Below, one piece after another: positions 1-12,135 of a stretch of 64,000 nucleotides of DNA (position 1 is its first letter; every line of letters starts with the position of its first letter). The position numbers and the translations under genes are program-made. Origin of the DNA: Chrysomallon squamiferum (lineage: Eukaryota > Mollusca > Gastropoda > Neomphalida > Peltospiridae); NCBI GenBank assembly GCA_012295275.1, contig CM022665.1, forward strand, positions 40,169,818 through 40,233,817, given 5' to 3'. The notes under the pieces are model-generated. The model saw only the letters and a program-made list of their open reading frames with translations, was not told where the DNA came from and did no database searches.

Positions 1-129
1 ACAGCAGAGCCGGCGGCGATTCAGCGTCTGTCTACTGTGTCGTACTTTCCGTCATTACCTTCCAGAGTTAGTCAGACGTGCATCATCTTTAGAACTACTG
101 TTGTAATTCTTCTGTTTACTGACCTGGTG

Positions 130-135
<6 letters not shown>
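1..135 (+). other. possible 3'-terminal exon of a gene entering from the left
   Basis: The first 60 bases are clearly richer in G+C than the AT-rich DNA that follows and contain several CpGs, as coding exons in this window do. All three plus frames are open at the edge. Frame 2 ends in a stop near base 135 and gives an arginine/leucine-rich tail (ends SSLELLL). Frame 3 stops near base 69 and gives a tail ending VLSVITFQS. Frame 1 runs through a poly-T tract to about 312 and is the least protein-like after base 120. I cannot choose a frame or recognise a family. It could also be an untranslated first exon or a promoter fragment. Confidence 0.25.
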
Positions 136-163
<28 letters not shown>

Positions 164-299
164 CCCTAACCCCCACTTGTTCGTTTTTGAAATTTTCGTG
201 TTTCCGTTCTAGAAGTATTTTTAATTTTCGGACGAAAAATGTCTGCACAAAATCAGGAAGAAAGAAAATACTGGTGAATACTTTTCGCTTCCGAAACCT

Positions 300-3175
300 C
301 TGTGCAGTTTAGATATTTTATTTATTTAGGCAAATTGTCATCTTACTCTTTTAGCTGTAAATTATTCTGTAGCTTCTGGGAAATGCATCATATTCAACAA
401 TTATCACCTTGTGTTTGGTCATATGAGGAAAACAACGGACTAGCATTTGACATAAACACCTTCCATACGGTTTGCTGAAAATAACAAATAATCGCTTTTA
501 AGACTACATCTCTGTTTGTTATGTTATTTGCACCACATTTATTCTTCTTCTAATATTTCTATGGGAAATTTTATCAGCATGACTTTGTACAGTTTTACAG
601 TTTACTACTGATTTAACATCATGGTTAAATTTATCCTTTGTAAAGTTTCTTCTCATTTTTAATCTTGTGTAAGAATCCGTACTTCAGATTCTGGCTGTGA
701 AATCCAAACCATTGTATTGAATGTGTATGTATGTATTGATTTAGTAAATCTTTCCACACAAACTCACAGGCTCATCTATGCTCATAAAACAGTTGAACAC
801 ACATTTGAACACACATTCACATGAATCCTGACCCACACACAGCCAAATGAGCATACACACACAGTCACATGAACAAAGACTCTACCCACACTGAATAGCC
901 TTTAATCTTTTCCCCTTTTGTAAACTGTATATGCTCTCACTCACACTCTGTGTTTGTATGTATAATTATTTAGTCAGTATGAGAATCTTGTTCCACTGTT
1001 CTCCCTGACTGGCTGATATGTATCACTGTCTGATCATGTAATAATTTTTCCTATTAAAACCAAATAAAATAAACATAAAATAATAATTGTGACTGTATGG
1101 CACCTCGACATACTCCATCATTAAAGGATATCAGATTGATAATATTAGAGAGGAAACCCACTGGCATCATTGCATGGAGCCTTAGGCATTTGTACTGATT
1201 AGTTGCAGAATGTATTATACCTTAACCTTCCCCATGACAGGAAAAAATATACAAAAGCCTTTGATATTCAGACTTTGATGTCTGGTTGGAATGGTTGTAT
1301 TGCTAAGTTTATTGTCACAAAGCAAATACCTTAATATTAACACTGTCACAAAAAACAGAGTTAATACAAGTAAATCATACTTCTGTTCCATTTCTATTCC
1401 TGAGAGGACAAATATGTTATTTTTATAATCTATTTTGAATTAATTCACCTACTTTCTGTCTTCCTAATGTTAGTATACACATAAACCTTTCCACACAAAG
1501 GCTTATCTGTGCATATAACCTTTCTTAAAAACACAATCACATGAACACAGACATTAACACACACAGTTACAAGTACACAAAAGATGCAGCCACATACACA
1601 CACACACACACACACACACGTACCCAGTCACATGAATGCATACAAACTTGCACACACTTGCTGTCACATGGACACACACATACACAGTAACACTTATGCT
1701 GGCATTTTCTATTGGATATTCTCATCATCTCTTTCTGAGACACACATAATACTTATTTCATAGTTTCAAGCCTGTATTCTCTGTGCCAGTCTCAGTCAGC
1801 TTATATAAACTAAGTGTCTCTCGTACACATATTTCTAACACTTACTTCATAGTATCTATCCTGTAATCTATGCTTTTATAAACTAAACTCTCTCTCTTAT
1901 ATACATGTATTTCTAATATTTATGTGGTAGAGTCCAGCCTTAATTCTGCGCTATTTTACCTTTTATAAACTGAACTCTTTCTCTTTCTCTCACACTTATT
2001 TCTAATACTCACTTCATAGTATCTAGCCTGTAATCAGTTTTTATAAATGAATTAACTCTCCCTTTCATTCTCTCTCCCACCCAACATTTCTGATCAAAAG
2101 TTTTGTTTAGTTTTTAATGGTAACCGTAAGAATGTATTTTTTGATCAACTAAATTAGAAATTAGCAATATTTTTTTTTTTAAATAATTTACATTTTTGTT
2201 TTAAATGAAGTCAGAAAAATTAATGTGACAATGAAATGTACTTCATACAAAATGTAAAAAAATAAGACATTTCACCATTAATAAATTAAGTTCACATTAA
2301 TTTTAAATTAACATAAGTTTTTCACTACCTTTCATTTCCATATATATATATATATATGGGTGGGTGTCTATATTATTTTTCTGTACCTTTCTTAATCATG
2401 TTTTATGAAGGTGAGAACTTTTATTTTTATTTTTAATTTTTTTTAAATTATTTGTTTATTTATTATTTTTACATTTTATCTTTTTAAATAAATAATTGAT
2501 AAAATATTATCTAGTAGCATATAATTTAAGAAAGCAAAAAAAAAAAAAAAATAGTAATAAATAAATAAAATTGGCCATTAAATATCACCAAAACTTTACT
2601 CTTTGTTTTAAATAATAATTGTTTCTTTTAATCGCTCTTATTTTTTATTTCAGTAAAAAAACTATTGCAATATTGAAGCCATTGGCATCATTTATTTCGA
2701 ACTCAAAATATTTGTTATTCCTTGCTATAGTTTACACACCTGTTTGCAAGCACAGACATCTATCTAGGTAATTTCGTTTGGTGCATTGTCCAATGATTCA
2801 ATACCATTGACGACTTTTATATTGTTTCTTTTATCAGCCATGTTAGTTTCTGTTTTATTAATAATGTCCTGCAATAAAATTGATGGTTATGGACATTGCA
2901 TCACAACCTTAACAAAACCACTAACACTGTCATTTGGTTTCCAAGTTAAAATTATCATGTGAAGTCAGCAGCCGACTAGTTTTCCCATGGTTGATCTTTA
3001 TGTATCAGATGTAAATGAAAACTGTCATATGTGATTATTACTCTTTTTAAACAATACTTTGCCCATTTTGCAATCCAAAGTACACAAGTTTTAAAAAAAA
3101 TTAAGAAGAAGATAAAAAAGTGAGATAAGGATGATACGTGTTATTTAGAATATGTCATATATATAGATTTTTTTA

Positions 3176-3206
<31 letters not shown>

Positions 3207-3700
3207 TAAAATAATATAAAATAAATTGAATTACAATTAATAAATGTGAAAAGGTGGTATAAAAATAACAAAAACATCAATATAAAAAATAATATTTTAA
3301 TATTTGTTTCTCAAATAACTTAACTGTAATATCAAAAGTTTAAAATAACAGATGCAGTTTTACATTATTATTAAGAGTAAAATATAAACAGGAAATGTTA
3401 AACTTTCTTTCAGCTGATTTGCCAGTTAAACTGATTAAGTGAAACCAAGCATAACGAACAGTTATAACAGTATAAAGAAAAAAAAAAAAGAAAAAAAAGT
3501 GTTACTCCCCAATTTAATGTATAATAAATGCTGAAATTTATAACGTGAAAAAATACATAAATACACATACCTACACACATACAAACACATTTACACGAAA
3601 ACAGAGAAACATACATACTCAAAAACTCTTCAGAAACATTTTTCAAGAAACGTTTAAAACAACAACTTCTTTTTAAAAAAATACCTATATACATTTATTA
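300..3700. other. non-coding AT-rich stretch between left edge and GTF2E1
   Basis: No supportable exon is seen. The stretch holds a diffuse CA/ACAT-rich repeat (about 760-890 and 1490-1690), a short (CA)n run near 1597-1618, a decayed minisatellite (1740-2070), an (AT)n run near 2341, an A-run near 2536 and an (AAT)n run near 3178-3205. The part adjoining 3709 is the expected 3' UTR and downstream flank of the minus-strand GTF2E1 gene. If the left-edge exon is real, the first part could be its 3' UTR; AATAAA-type sequence occurs near 1063. Confidence 0.5.
1740..2070. repeat. decayed minisatellite, unit about 80-90 bp, four adjacent copies
   Basis: Four consecutive segments share the same order of short blocks: ACACxTATTTCTAATACT, then CTTCATAGTATCTAGCC, then TGTAATCT, then TTTTATAAACTAAACTC followed by a CT-rich and CACA-rich stretch. 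Copies start near 1741, 1824, 1901 and 1991. A further diverged copy lies around 893-960 (AGCCTTTAATCTTTTCC, TTTTGTAAACTGTAT, CTCTCACTCACACTC). The copies are about 80% alike by eye, so the array is old. Confidence 0.6.
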
Positions 3701-3708
3701 ACCACTGA

Positions 3709-4339
3709 TTATTCGTACATGTGCTGATACCACTCTTGTCCGATCCTGATATATTCTTCTTTTTCCTCAGCTGTCATCTGTTCCACAACATCTGGTGTGA
3801 TTTCAGTGTAAGGAATCTTTTTATCTCCAACTATCACCAAGGGAACGGCATCTTCATCTTCCTCGCTTTCAATCTCATCAACAGCTGAAAAATGTATTGT
3901 AGAATAACAGCTGATATACACTGAATGATGTGGATCGAGAGAAAGAGAGAGAGAGAGAGAGTTTATAGAATTTTATTGATCTACCTATCTATAATTATTT
4001 ACAACAATAATTATTATTATTATTATTATTATTATTTATTAATAATGAATATCAACATTTCTTAGGAATCAAATACAATATAACAGATTTGTAAAAAAAC
4101 ATTAGCAAAAGTTGTTATTTTTTTTTTTTATATGAAAAAGAAATTACACAATACAGTTTTAAATGTGGTAGTTGTGTGTCACAGGAGACTACTGAAATCT
4201 GACTTAAAACTGTTAAATAAAATTTAAGCTAACCATATAATACAGATCAAATAAAAATTTAAGTCATCCAGCAAATGTTGTTTAAGTTATATATGTATGA
4301 ATAAATAAAAATAATTAAATTAAAAAAAATATATACTGT

Positions 4340-4394
<55 letters not shown>

Positions 4395-7300
4395 TACATA
4401 TATACACATACACTGTTATTTCAAAAAGTTATGATTAAGAAGCTTGTTCTTAAACTTTAAAATGTTGATATATTAACTATTAGAGTTAACTGTAAATAAT
4501 ATATTATATAGGTATACATAACTGATTGTCACAGTGCAAAATAATTTTCAAATCTGTCTTAGCCCCAATTCATATCTGGTTTTGCTGTTAGTTTACCAGT
4601 AATGTTACATAAATTTACTCTTGACAGATTTTCAACTGCATCGGATTCAGGATAGATAATCTATCTGTATCCTAGCTTATAATATATGCAGTTTACATTT
4701 GTTTGTTTTTTTAATACTGAAATGAAAGAAATTACCACTCACAGTCATAATGTATATAATAATACTCACCACCAGACCATTTATATGGCTTACTGGCAAA
4801 CCAGACATTCAAGAAAACTGGCTTTAGAAGTGTATTAAATGGTATCTGTGTTCTTTACTTTTCAATGACTGTTTTATATTTTAAGTTTATACTAACAATT
4901 AAGCGTCAGTTAACAAAAAAAAATGAAATTTCCAGAAATCTATGTCGTGTCCAGGCCCAGGCTTGCTGGTTAAGTGGTCTGGTATGTGTACTTACCACCA
5001 GTAGAAACTGGGGGTTTTTGTGCAGCCTCATCTTCAGAAGAACTGCTGGAATCCTCACTGCCAGCTCCCGGGATCAAAGCTCCAGTGGCCTTTTTCTCAT
5101 GTACCAGCAGTGTGTTCATAACCTCAGCAGCATCCACCTTTGACACACCCATCTCAGCTACAGGTTCACTCACCTGCAAAAAATAAAAAAATAAAAAAAT
5201 TGTAATAAATAAAATAAAATTTTGCTATAAACAACACTTTATTATTTATAATAAAAAAATAATAATAATAATAATAATAATAATTAAAAAAAAAAAAAGT
5301 TTTATATTAAAGACGTGTATGTGATTAATTAAATAATTAATTTATAAATAATAACAAGATAAAAGTAATATATGTGCTTTAAAAACTGAATCCACTAAAC
5401 CAGGCTCTCACTCAACTGACCTGGGTCAGACATCACACTAAACCAAACCCAAATAAAAGTACAGGTTGACCCTCACTAATCTGGCAATCACTAATGCAGT
5501 TCTATCACAAATCAGGACAAATTTTGGCTGGAATAACAAGTAAACTTGCTGCTAATCTTTAATGATGCTTCTGTTGGTGTCTATTGCAAACACATGCAAG
5601 CCAATCCTATTTGAGATTCTTCATTTAATATTATAATGTGCTGATTCTTACCTTAACCGGCAGTGTTCAACATTAAATGTTTTTATTACTAGACCAGTGG
5701 ACTAGTATGTCTCAGAATTTACTAGACCTGACCTAATATCAACTAGACCAAACTGATGAATATACCTTAGGCAGGGATAATTTTGTTGAACTTTGCTTCA
5801 TATTGCACATTATTTGAAGAGTATACATAATCATTAACCAATGTAACTATATTTGAATAAAACATTGAAAAAAACATTGTACTGTAACATTTTTTTTGGC
5901 ATATTGTACTCATGACTGAACAATATTTAACATTAAAAGTTAACGCTTGTAGTCTTATTACACTGGAACAAGCTAAACTGTCTCTGTGGCAGACAATGCA
6001 ATATCACTTTTCTGTTGATGGTTTGTGATGACTCTTTCAGTCTGAGCTTGAATATTCACTTTTGTACACAGATTACTCATGGATATTTTTATCTGCATCA
6101 ATTCCATGGGATCATGGAAATCAGGATGCCTCGCCCTTTGCCCTCCATGCCACCACAGTTCCAATGCTTGTTGTGCATTGTAACAGCCACATTTATCCCA
6201 TCAACCAATATGGCCATCAGGCAATTCAGTATATCAATGTCCAGACGAGACCGCCAGTCTGACTTAATTCGGGCCATTCGGGACTTAACCCTCTCTCACA
6301 GATTGCACTAGAGACTGGAATGCATAAGATGATCTCAACAAGCATGAGGACATTTTTCAGAGAATCCTTAAAGGTCTGGTTTGTAAACAGTCTATTAAAG
6401 AAGTCAGCACACACTGATGGTTCTGGGTTGTCTGTTCATGTGAACCTTCAGTGCAGACCATTCTGCTTCTTTAATGTGATCAACGTCACAGCCCATTCTC
6501 TCCAGTACAACTGAATAATAGTGGCACAGTTCATTTAAACTTTTTTCTCCATACACTGCTCTCTCTGCCCCAGTTTGTGGAAGATTGACTGGATAGAAAA
6601 TTTGCATGTGCCTCAAGAGACGATCAGACTCTATGTCACCAGCTCTACTACTAATGTGGTTGATAACCAAGTCAATAAGAGCATTCTGCTTAGTTAGGAA
6701 CTGTTCCTGTGTCTATGTTGGGGAATGGAATTGAACATTCTTAAACTTATGGTCTTTTGTGACAATGTCCAGAAAATTCTGCAAGTTAACACCTGGCCAC
6801 TGGTGTAGAGCTGAGAGTCTTAAACATGCAGTCTCCAGGGCCTCATTTGCTAATACATCCTTCAAGAAGTGCATGTAGTTCAAAACATTATAGTCCTTCT
6901 GGTGTCTAAGAATAAGTAGTGCTCTAGCTTGAACATCAACAGTCCTTGACTTCCCCTTGAATGTGGTTTCAAAATGTGCCACGAATGTAGAGTACTGACT
7001 CAAAAGGACATCAAGACATCAGCTTTGATGTGGCATCCACCTTGTTCCAAACAGACAAGTTTGACCATCTTGTCTTCCATGGGCTCTGACAACTTTAGTT
7101 GTCTCAGTGCCATAGCACTGTACTGGTAGTATTTATGTAAAGTAATTAGTACAGACTTGAGATCATCAAACATATTACCATCCTTTTGCTTCATTGCATC
7201 TATGGTCCCGAGTTCAAGTCTGTTGCTAACACAATGCATTGCAAACAAGTGAGGTACCTGGTCTTTGAGCAACTTAGCCATTATAAATGTATTCCATAAA

Positions 7301-9987
7301 ATGTCTACAGGCTTGGTCAGTATGGTACCTTTGATTTTCATTTAGCCTTCGAATAACAACATCCATAGGACCAATTACAGCCGGCTGACAAGCTGGAACC
7401 CCACTAGGACCAGAGTCTGACTCCAAGTAAGAACATTCTGAAACAACTGTGCCACGTTTGATGTCAAACATTTTATTTTTTTGTTTGTTTATGTGACGTG
7501 GATGCAGAGTGGCTTTTTATAGCATCAATTCTAAAATTATTTGTATCCTCGACAAATCTCCCTACAGTTTCTTATTTTCTGTATGGGATGCAGAACATGA
7601 TATCGCTTTCTTAGTCAAGCCACAAGAACTCGTCTTTCCATTTCTGCCAGAACTGTCGTTTTCGCTTTTCTTTTTCATATTTTTATTTATATTTTTATTT
7701 AGATTCTGCCTTACGCTTTCTTTGTCAGATGAAAACACGTATTTATGTGGTCCATGTTGTCTGCTCGATTACGACCGTAAACAGTCCGAAAACGGAATCA
7801 ATTGTTCGTATATTTGAACACATCGGAAAATATTTATTCAGAGAACGTACACAATTGTATGCTTTGCATTTTATTGCCTTATTCGATTTATTGGACCAAA
7901 ACAAACAAAAAATATTATAGTATTTACGACATAGATTTATACGTAGGAAATTTAGCACGCATATCTTCTTTATTCAACAAATCCCGGACGATTTCCGGCT
8001 AGACTGAACACCTCTTTAGTCCCACTACATGGGCGGGAAAAGTAAAAACGGTGGGATAGATCTTACAGGACGAGCATGAGGGCCAGATTATGAAATGAGA
8101 ACAAAAAACAGTAAAAGCCAGTTCTGTTCGTGATAGCAAGAAGTTAGCGTGGTTCAGTTCCCCCGCGGATGTAATTGAGACATGATTGAAATAACGATCG
8201 TTATAGTTTGCATATTTTGAATTGAGAGAAGCAAGCACTGAAGCAGACATTCAAAATTCGGATGATGGCACTATTTCAGTGGATAAAGAAATGCTTTTTG
8301 TTGTGTAAAATGCAAACATGGTATATTGTCCATAAAAGCTAAGGATAAACTTGAAAAAAAAAAAAAAAAAAAAAAAAATCAAAAGTGGTATTTAGTGGTA
8401 TTTCAAAGGAAGGATTAGGTTGTGAATAAAGTGTACTGAGCCTAACTACTATATTATCCCACAAAATCACTAAACCGGTATGCTGCACAGCCCCAGTGAT
8501 GCCAGGTTACAGATTAGTGATGGTCAACCTGTTTTTTTGGATAGGCAAACCCACATGGTTCTCCATAAATATTTACTAAATTTGTAAGTACTCTCACCAT
8601 CGTCTGAACTTCATTTACAGCTCCGTCTACTGTACTAGTTGTCATCCAGTCTGGCGCAATCTTTTTCTTTACAGCAGTTTGCTGACTTTCGTCTTCTCCC
8701 ACTGTAACTGTCATCTGGTTTTCACTGTAGCCAAAAGCTGTTTTTCTAGAGGCTTCTCCACTCCATGTCTTCCTGTTGGAGTCATGGTCTGACATCTTAT
8801 TACTATTATTTCTACAAAAACAATTTTTACAGTTTAGTAATAAAAAAAAAAAAAAAAAAAATAATAATAATAATTTCTGAGTTCAAGTAAGTTAACTGAA
8901 AAGTTGTTATTTTAAAATGAAGAACAATATTAACATACAAAAATAAAAATAATAAACAGTAATTCTAAATCAAATAAACCAGTACTATTGTATATGGCCA
9001 GGTATAAAATGCTTATATGACAGGTTATTTTAAAAAATGAATAATGAATAATCATAAATATCTCAAATATCATTCACTCTATGCGAATAATTTTAAAAAA
9101 AAAGGTGCTTATTTTTGCACAGTTTACAAGACCTTTGAACCTGAATCAACTACACAGTCTGATAATTATTACTATTATTAATTCATTATTGTTTAATATT
9201 ATTGTTACTTTAAACAATTAACCAAAAAAGTAAAACATTTCATTTATGACACAAATATTTTCTTTTCTCTCTTTCTTGCTGGAAGAACACACAGTTCTTA
9301 ATCTTAGAATGAAAATTTTAAATTCACAAACCTTGGTTGCAAGATTTTAGAAAGATCCAATGGTTCGGGTTCAAGAATTTCAGGAGAAAGTTTTATATCT
9401 TCACAGCTTCTAAGAAGTTCATATATAGGTTGTATCTGTTCATTAAATTTTGCCATTAATGTTCTTGCGTCTTGACTAGGCAAGGAACTTTCATCTTCCT
9501 CAACCTCTTCCTCACATATTGTACACCGTAACTGACCAGTCATTGGGTCAATCATCTGACCGACCTCAAGGTCGGTGAAGGTTTTTTCACATTTGGGATT
9601 TGTGCACTTGAATGAAGCACGACTTGTGTTATCTCTCTCTTCCATCTCAATCTTTCGTCTCATGTGGTCCAGCTTGTACTTAACAATGTTCACAAACACA
9701 CTGTAATTAATGAAGTAATAATTGTGTCTTGTGCATTTTCCTTCTGAATCAGTTTCCACACGCATTCGTGCTTTGAGGATTTTATCAGCTTTCAGTGAAT
9801 TGATGACTGAACGTAGCTGTTTTCGCTCAAATTTCAGCAGCTCTATCATGTCGTCCTCCTTGATGCAAGGGTTACGGACAAGCATGTCTATCACCACTGC
9901 TGTTTCTTGAGAGTAAAATCCTCGCACTATGAGTCTGGCCAGTCGAGTTAATGATTCTGGAACCTCAGTGAGAACTTCAGTATCCAT
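3709..9987 (-). CDS. GTF2E1: general transcription factor IIE subunit 1 (TFIIE alpha)
   Basis: TFIIE alpha works with TFIIE beta in the RNA polymerase II preinitiation complex, recruiting and stimulating TFIIH. Coding exons by GT..AG and phase: 9987-9332, 8811-8598, 5173-4996 and 3884-3709, giving about 407 aa (human about 439). Residues 1-110 form the winged-helix region. A zinc ribbon follows with C128, C133, C155 and C158 around FTDLE and DPMTGQLRC. The middle holds [12 protein letters not shown], then [11 protein letters not shown], then a Ser/Asp/Glu-rich acidic stretch. The C-terminus ([17 protein letters not shown]) is the conserved TFIIH-contact end. All three junctions keep frame (phases 2, 0, 1). 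The start at 9987 is supported by an acceptor just upstream (10016-10015 or 10010-10009), implying a non-coding first exon ending near 11352. A hAT remnant lies in the intron between 8597 and 5174. Identification is firm. Confidence 0.95.
3946..3961. repeat. (GA)n microsatellite
   Basis: A short GA dinucleotide run just upstream (in transcription sense) of the last GTF2E1 exon, inside the intron. Confidence 0.8.
4342..4390. repeat. (CA)n microsatellite
   Basis: About 24 CA units followed by TACATACATATATAC, inside the last intron of the minus-strand GTF2E1 gene. Confidence 0.95.
5973..7471 (-). pseudogene. broken hAT transposase (ZNF862-like) fragments
   Basis: Read from 7471 downward on the minus strand, four or five overlapping pieces in different frames line up in the order of a hAT transposase. 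[10 protein letters not shown] and following residues come first. Next is a piece with [17 protein letters not shown], which corresponds to the family HC..HRLEL block, then a piece with [19 protein letters not shown]. The last piece has [26 protein letters not shown], which fits the C-terminal dimerisation block (P-V-S-S-A-x-x-E-R-G). Frame changes and stops between pieces show that it cannot make an active enzyme. The Zn-finger and first catalytic parts upstream of about 7471 are not recognisable. The family assignment rests on motifs recalled without a search. Confidence 0.75.
8361..8380. repeat. poly-A run
   Basis: An A-run of more than 20 bases (about 8354-8378) inside the right part of the hAT remnant. 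Confidence 0.7.
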
Positions 9988-10029
9988 GCTTGTTAGACAG
10001 TAACAGTACTAAAACTAAAAGAGAAACCT

Positions 10030-11350
10030 CAATAGTACCTGCTTCAGAGTTCTTTAGTTACAATCATCCACTTGCTTCATCTACCAGTAGTAGTATTTAA
10101 TAGAGAAGTCTAATGTTATAAATTTATTTTAAGGTAATCTTCAGGATTATCTTATATTAATACTATACTAGCAATAATAACTATTTATTTTTAAAAACTT
10201 AAAATCATCAAACATTGAACACATCAGTATTAGTAAAACTATCTAAAGAAATTTAATAATCAAAATATTAATTTAATTATGATTTGGAACAAAAAATTAA
10301 ATGTTAAAATTATATAATACTGGGTATTATTAGAATGAACTGAATGCAGGCATAAAACAAATGGTCACAGGTTGTCATCATATTTTACTGCCTCTAAAAA
10401 AGCCACCATTTGTTAATCATACTTTTTTCTACTTTATTTTCTTTTTAAACTCATAATTATTAATAATAATACATGTAGAATTATGGCATTGATATTCAAA
10501 AATAAAATAAAATAAAATTATAATAAAAAATACATTAATACTGATATAATAAATAAGAAGATTAATAATAATAATAATAATAAACTATCCAAAATACAAT
10601 ATTCTATGATTATTATTATTATTCAGTATATGTGCACAAGTGTATTGGCAATAACCTTGTATTAATAAACACATAATGTAAACAATACATAACTATTTCA
10701 TACTTACGAAGTTTAACATTTACTTGAATTGAGTAAAATGAACATAGTAAATATACTCATTTAGAATTTTATTTATTCAATATATGTGCATGTGTGTTGG
10801 TCTGTGTATTGGCAATGATAACCTTTTATTAATAAACACTCATGATACTGTAAACAATACATAACTATTTCATACTTTTGAAGTTAATATTTACTTTAAT
10901 TAAGTAAAATGAAAAATAAACAGTAAATATACTCATAAAAAATTAAAAAATAACCATTTTAAAAATTGTTTATAAATTATTAAATATCAGTAAGATAATT
11001 ATAATAACTTAACTGGAATTTTAATTTTAAAAATATTCATGTCACATAAAATATAATGAATGGATTATTCATCTACATTAAATTATATTACTAAAGCGTT
11101 TGCTTGATTAAGTACAATATTTCTGAATTTAATAAATAACGACAATACCGCTACATCGAAATAATAATACCCCAGATTATAAATCGTATTATTTATTTTT
11201 ATTTTTTTCGAATCATGAACTTGTTAGCATTTTAATTCACTACACATTTCGAATAACAGTAATTTATGACGTTTGCTGCTTTAAAAAAGAAATAAATAAC
11301 AGAAATATCTGAAAACATTAAAATAGTTTTACAAAATATCGACCTATTTA
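10030..11350 (-). other. GTF2E1: 5' UTR intron of GTF2E1
   Basis: AT-rich DNA between the acceptor near 10015 and a good donor (AAAAG|GTAAAT on the minus strand, exon end 11352). It contains a tandem duplication (10621-10935) and short (AAT)n runs near 10563-10582. No coding signal is seen. Confidence 0.5.
10621..10935. repeat. tandem duplication of about 154 bp
   Basis: Copy 1 runs about 10621-10765 and copy 2 about 10775-10935. Both start ATTCArTATATGTGCA and continue through TGTATTGGCAAT, ACCTTxTATTAATAAACA and GTAAACAATACATAACTA. Both then run through TTTCATACTT, ending GTAAATATACTCAT. The copies differ by substitutions and small indels. Confidence 0.8.
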
Positions 11351-11351
11351 C

Positions 11352-11440
11352 CTTTTAGCGTTCTTTGGAGTTGTCTGCCTTGTCTGTTGTCCCAATTTTT
11401 TTAAGGGTCCAACCATAAACGTAGTCTAGTGGGGAAGAGG
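11352..11440 (-). promoter_or_regulatory. GTF2E1: probable non-coding first exon and promoter of GTF2E1
   Basis: On the minus strand a consensus donor (AAAAG|GTAAAT) ends an exon at 11352. The sequence before it is more G+C-rich than the surroundings. It can be joined to the acceptor near 10015, 20-30 bases ahead of the GTF2E1 start codon. The transcription start is not defined by sequence alone; it probably lies near 11400-11450. Confidence 0.4.
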
Positions 11441-12039
11441 GTTAACAAAATAAAATAAAACAAAAATTACACGCGGAAAGTGATTTTATACCATCCCGCT
11501 CAGTGTAATTTCTTTATACCAAAACGTGTTTTATCTTGACAATAATAAATAACGGATCTGCAGGTTTGTCAAATACTGTAAGCGTCTAATATGTTATGAA
11601 ATACCTCAGATATGCCAGACATTTACAGTATAAGAATAGTGTTTCAAGTGAAAACGGCCCGGGCAGCAGGTCGAAATCGCATGCCACCTAATAAAGTAAT
11701 TTTAATAATAATATACAGAGAACGGTCGACATCACTGCCTGGAATCGACGTATTATCTTCGTGAGAGTGCATACATTGTTGAGTTTGTAAATTAATGGAT
11801 TTACGTACTTAGTGTCTGTTATTTATTTATTTATAATTATTTATAGTGCTGATAATAATAATAATTTTTAAATGTTTTTATTATTTTAAATGAACGGATA
11901 AAAAAGAAAAAATTAAGGAAAACACAATAAATAAATAAATTTTGTGTGTGTGGTTTTTTTTGTTTTTTTGTTTTTTGTTTGCTTAGTATTTTAAGATAGG
12001 AGAAAAAAATAAATAAATAAATAAATGATTCCCAATGAA

Positions 12040-12135
12040 TCCGAAAATGGACGAGAAGCTCCGAACTGTTCCGGTTATCACGTCACATCAAAGCGCAGTA
12101 GTTGACGTCAATTTGACAGGTGGTTTTTCGCAACA
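12040..12135 (+). promoter_or_regulatory. CpG-containing promoter-like segment with CRE palindrome
   Basis: This segment has several CpGs in an otherwise CpG-poor neighbourhood, a half CRE (ACGTCAC near 12080) and a full TGACGTCA at 12103-12110. An ATG with a good splice donor follows immediately. It faces away from the GTF2E1 promoter about 650 bases to the left, so the interval looks like a divergent promoter region. CREB/ATF binding is inferred from the motif only. Confidence 0.4.

Larger units (their letters stand above)
5462..8531 (-). mobile_element. decayed hAT-superfamily DNA transposon inserted in GTF2E1 intron
   Basis: The left end begins CAGGTTGACC at 5462. The right end at 8531 is its inverted copy (GGTCAACCTG). 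The two arms match over about 22 bases with one mismatch, continuing into CACTAATCTG. The roughly 3.07 kb between them carries minus-strand fragments of a hAT transposase of the ZNF862/KIAA1586-like kind. I could not find a clear 8-bp target-site duplication: the left flank reads TAAAAGTA and the right flank is a T-run. The insertion is therefore old, or the edges have eroded. It ends only 66 bases from the exon donor at 8597 and adds no coding sequence to GTF2E1. Confidence 0.8.

Noticed and set aside
7509-8002. Several plus frames of 60-100 codons
   Set aside because: They lie inside the hAT remnant, overlap each other, and have no splice signals or recognisable domains.
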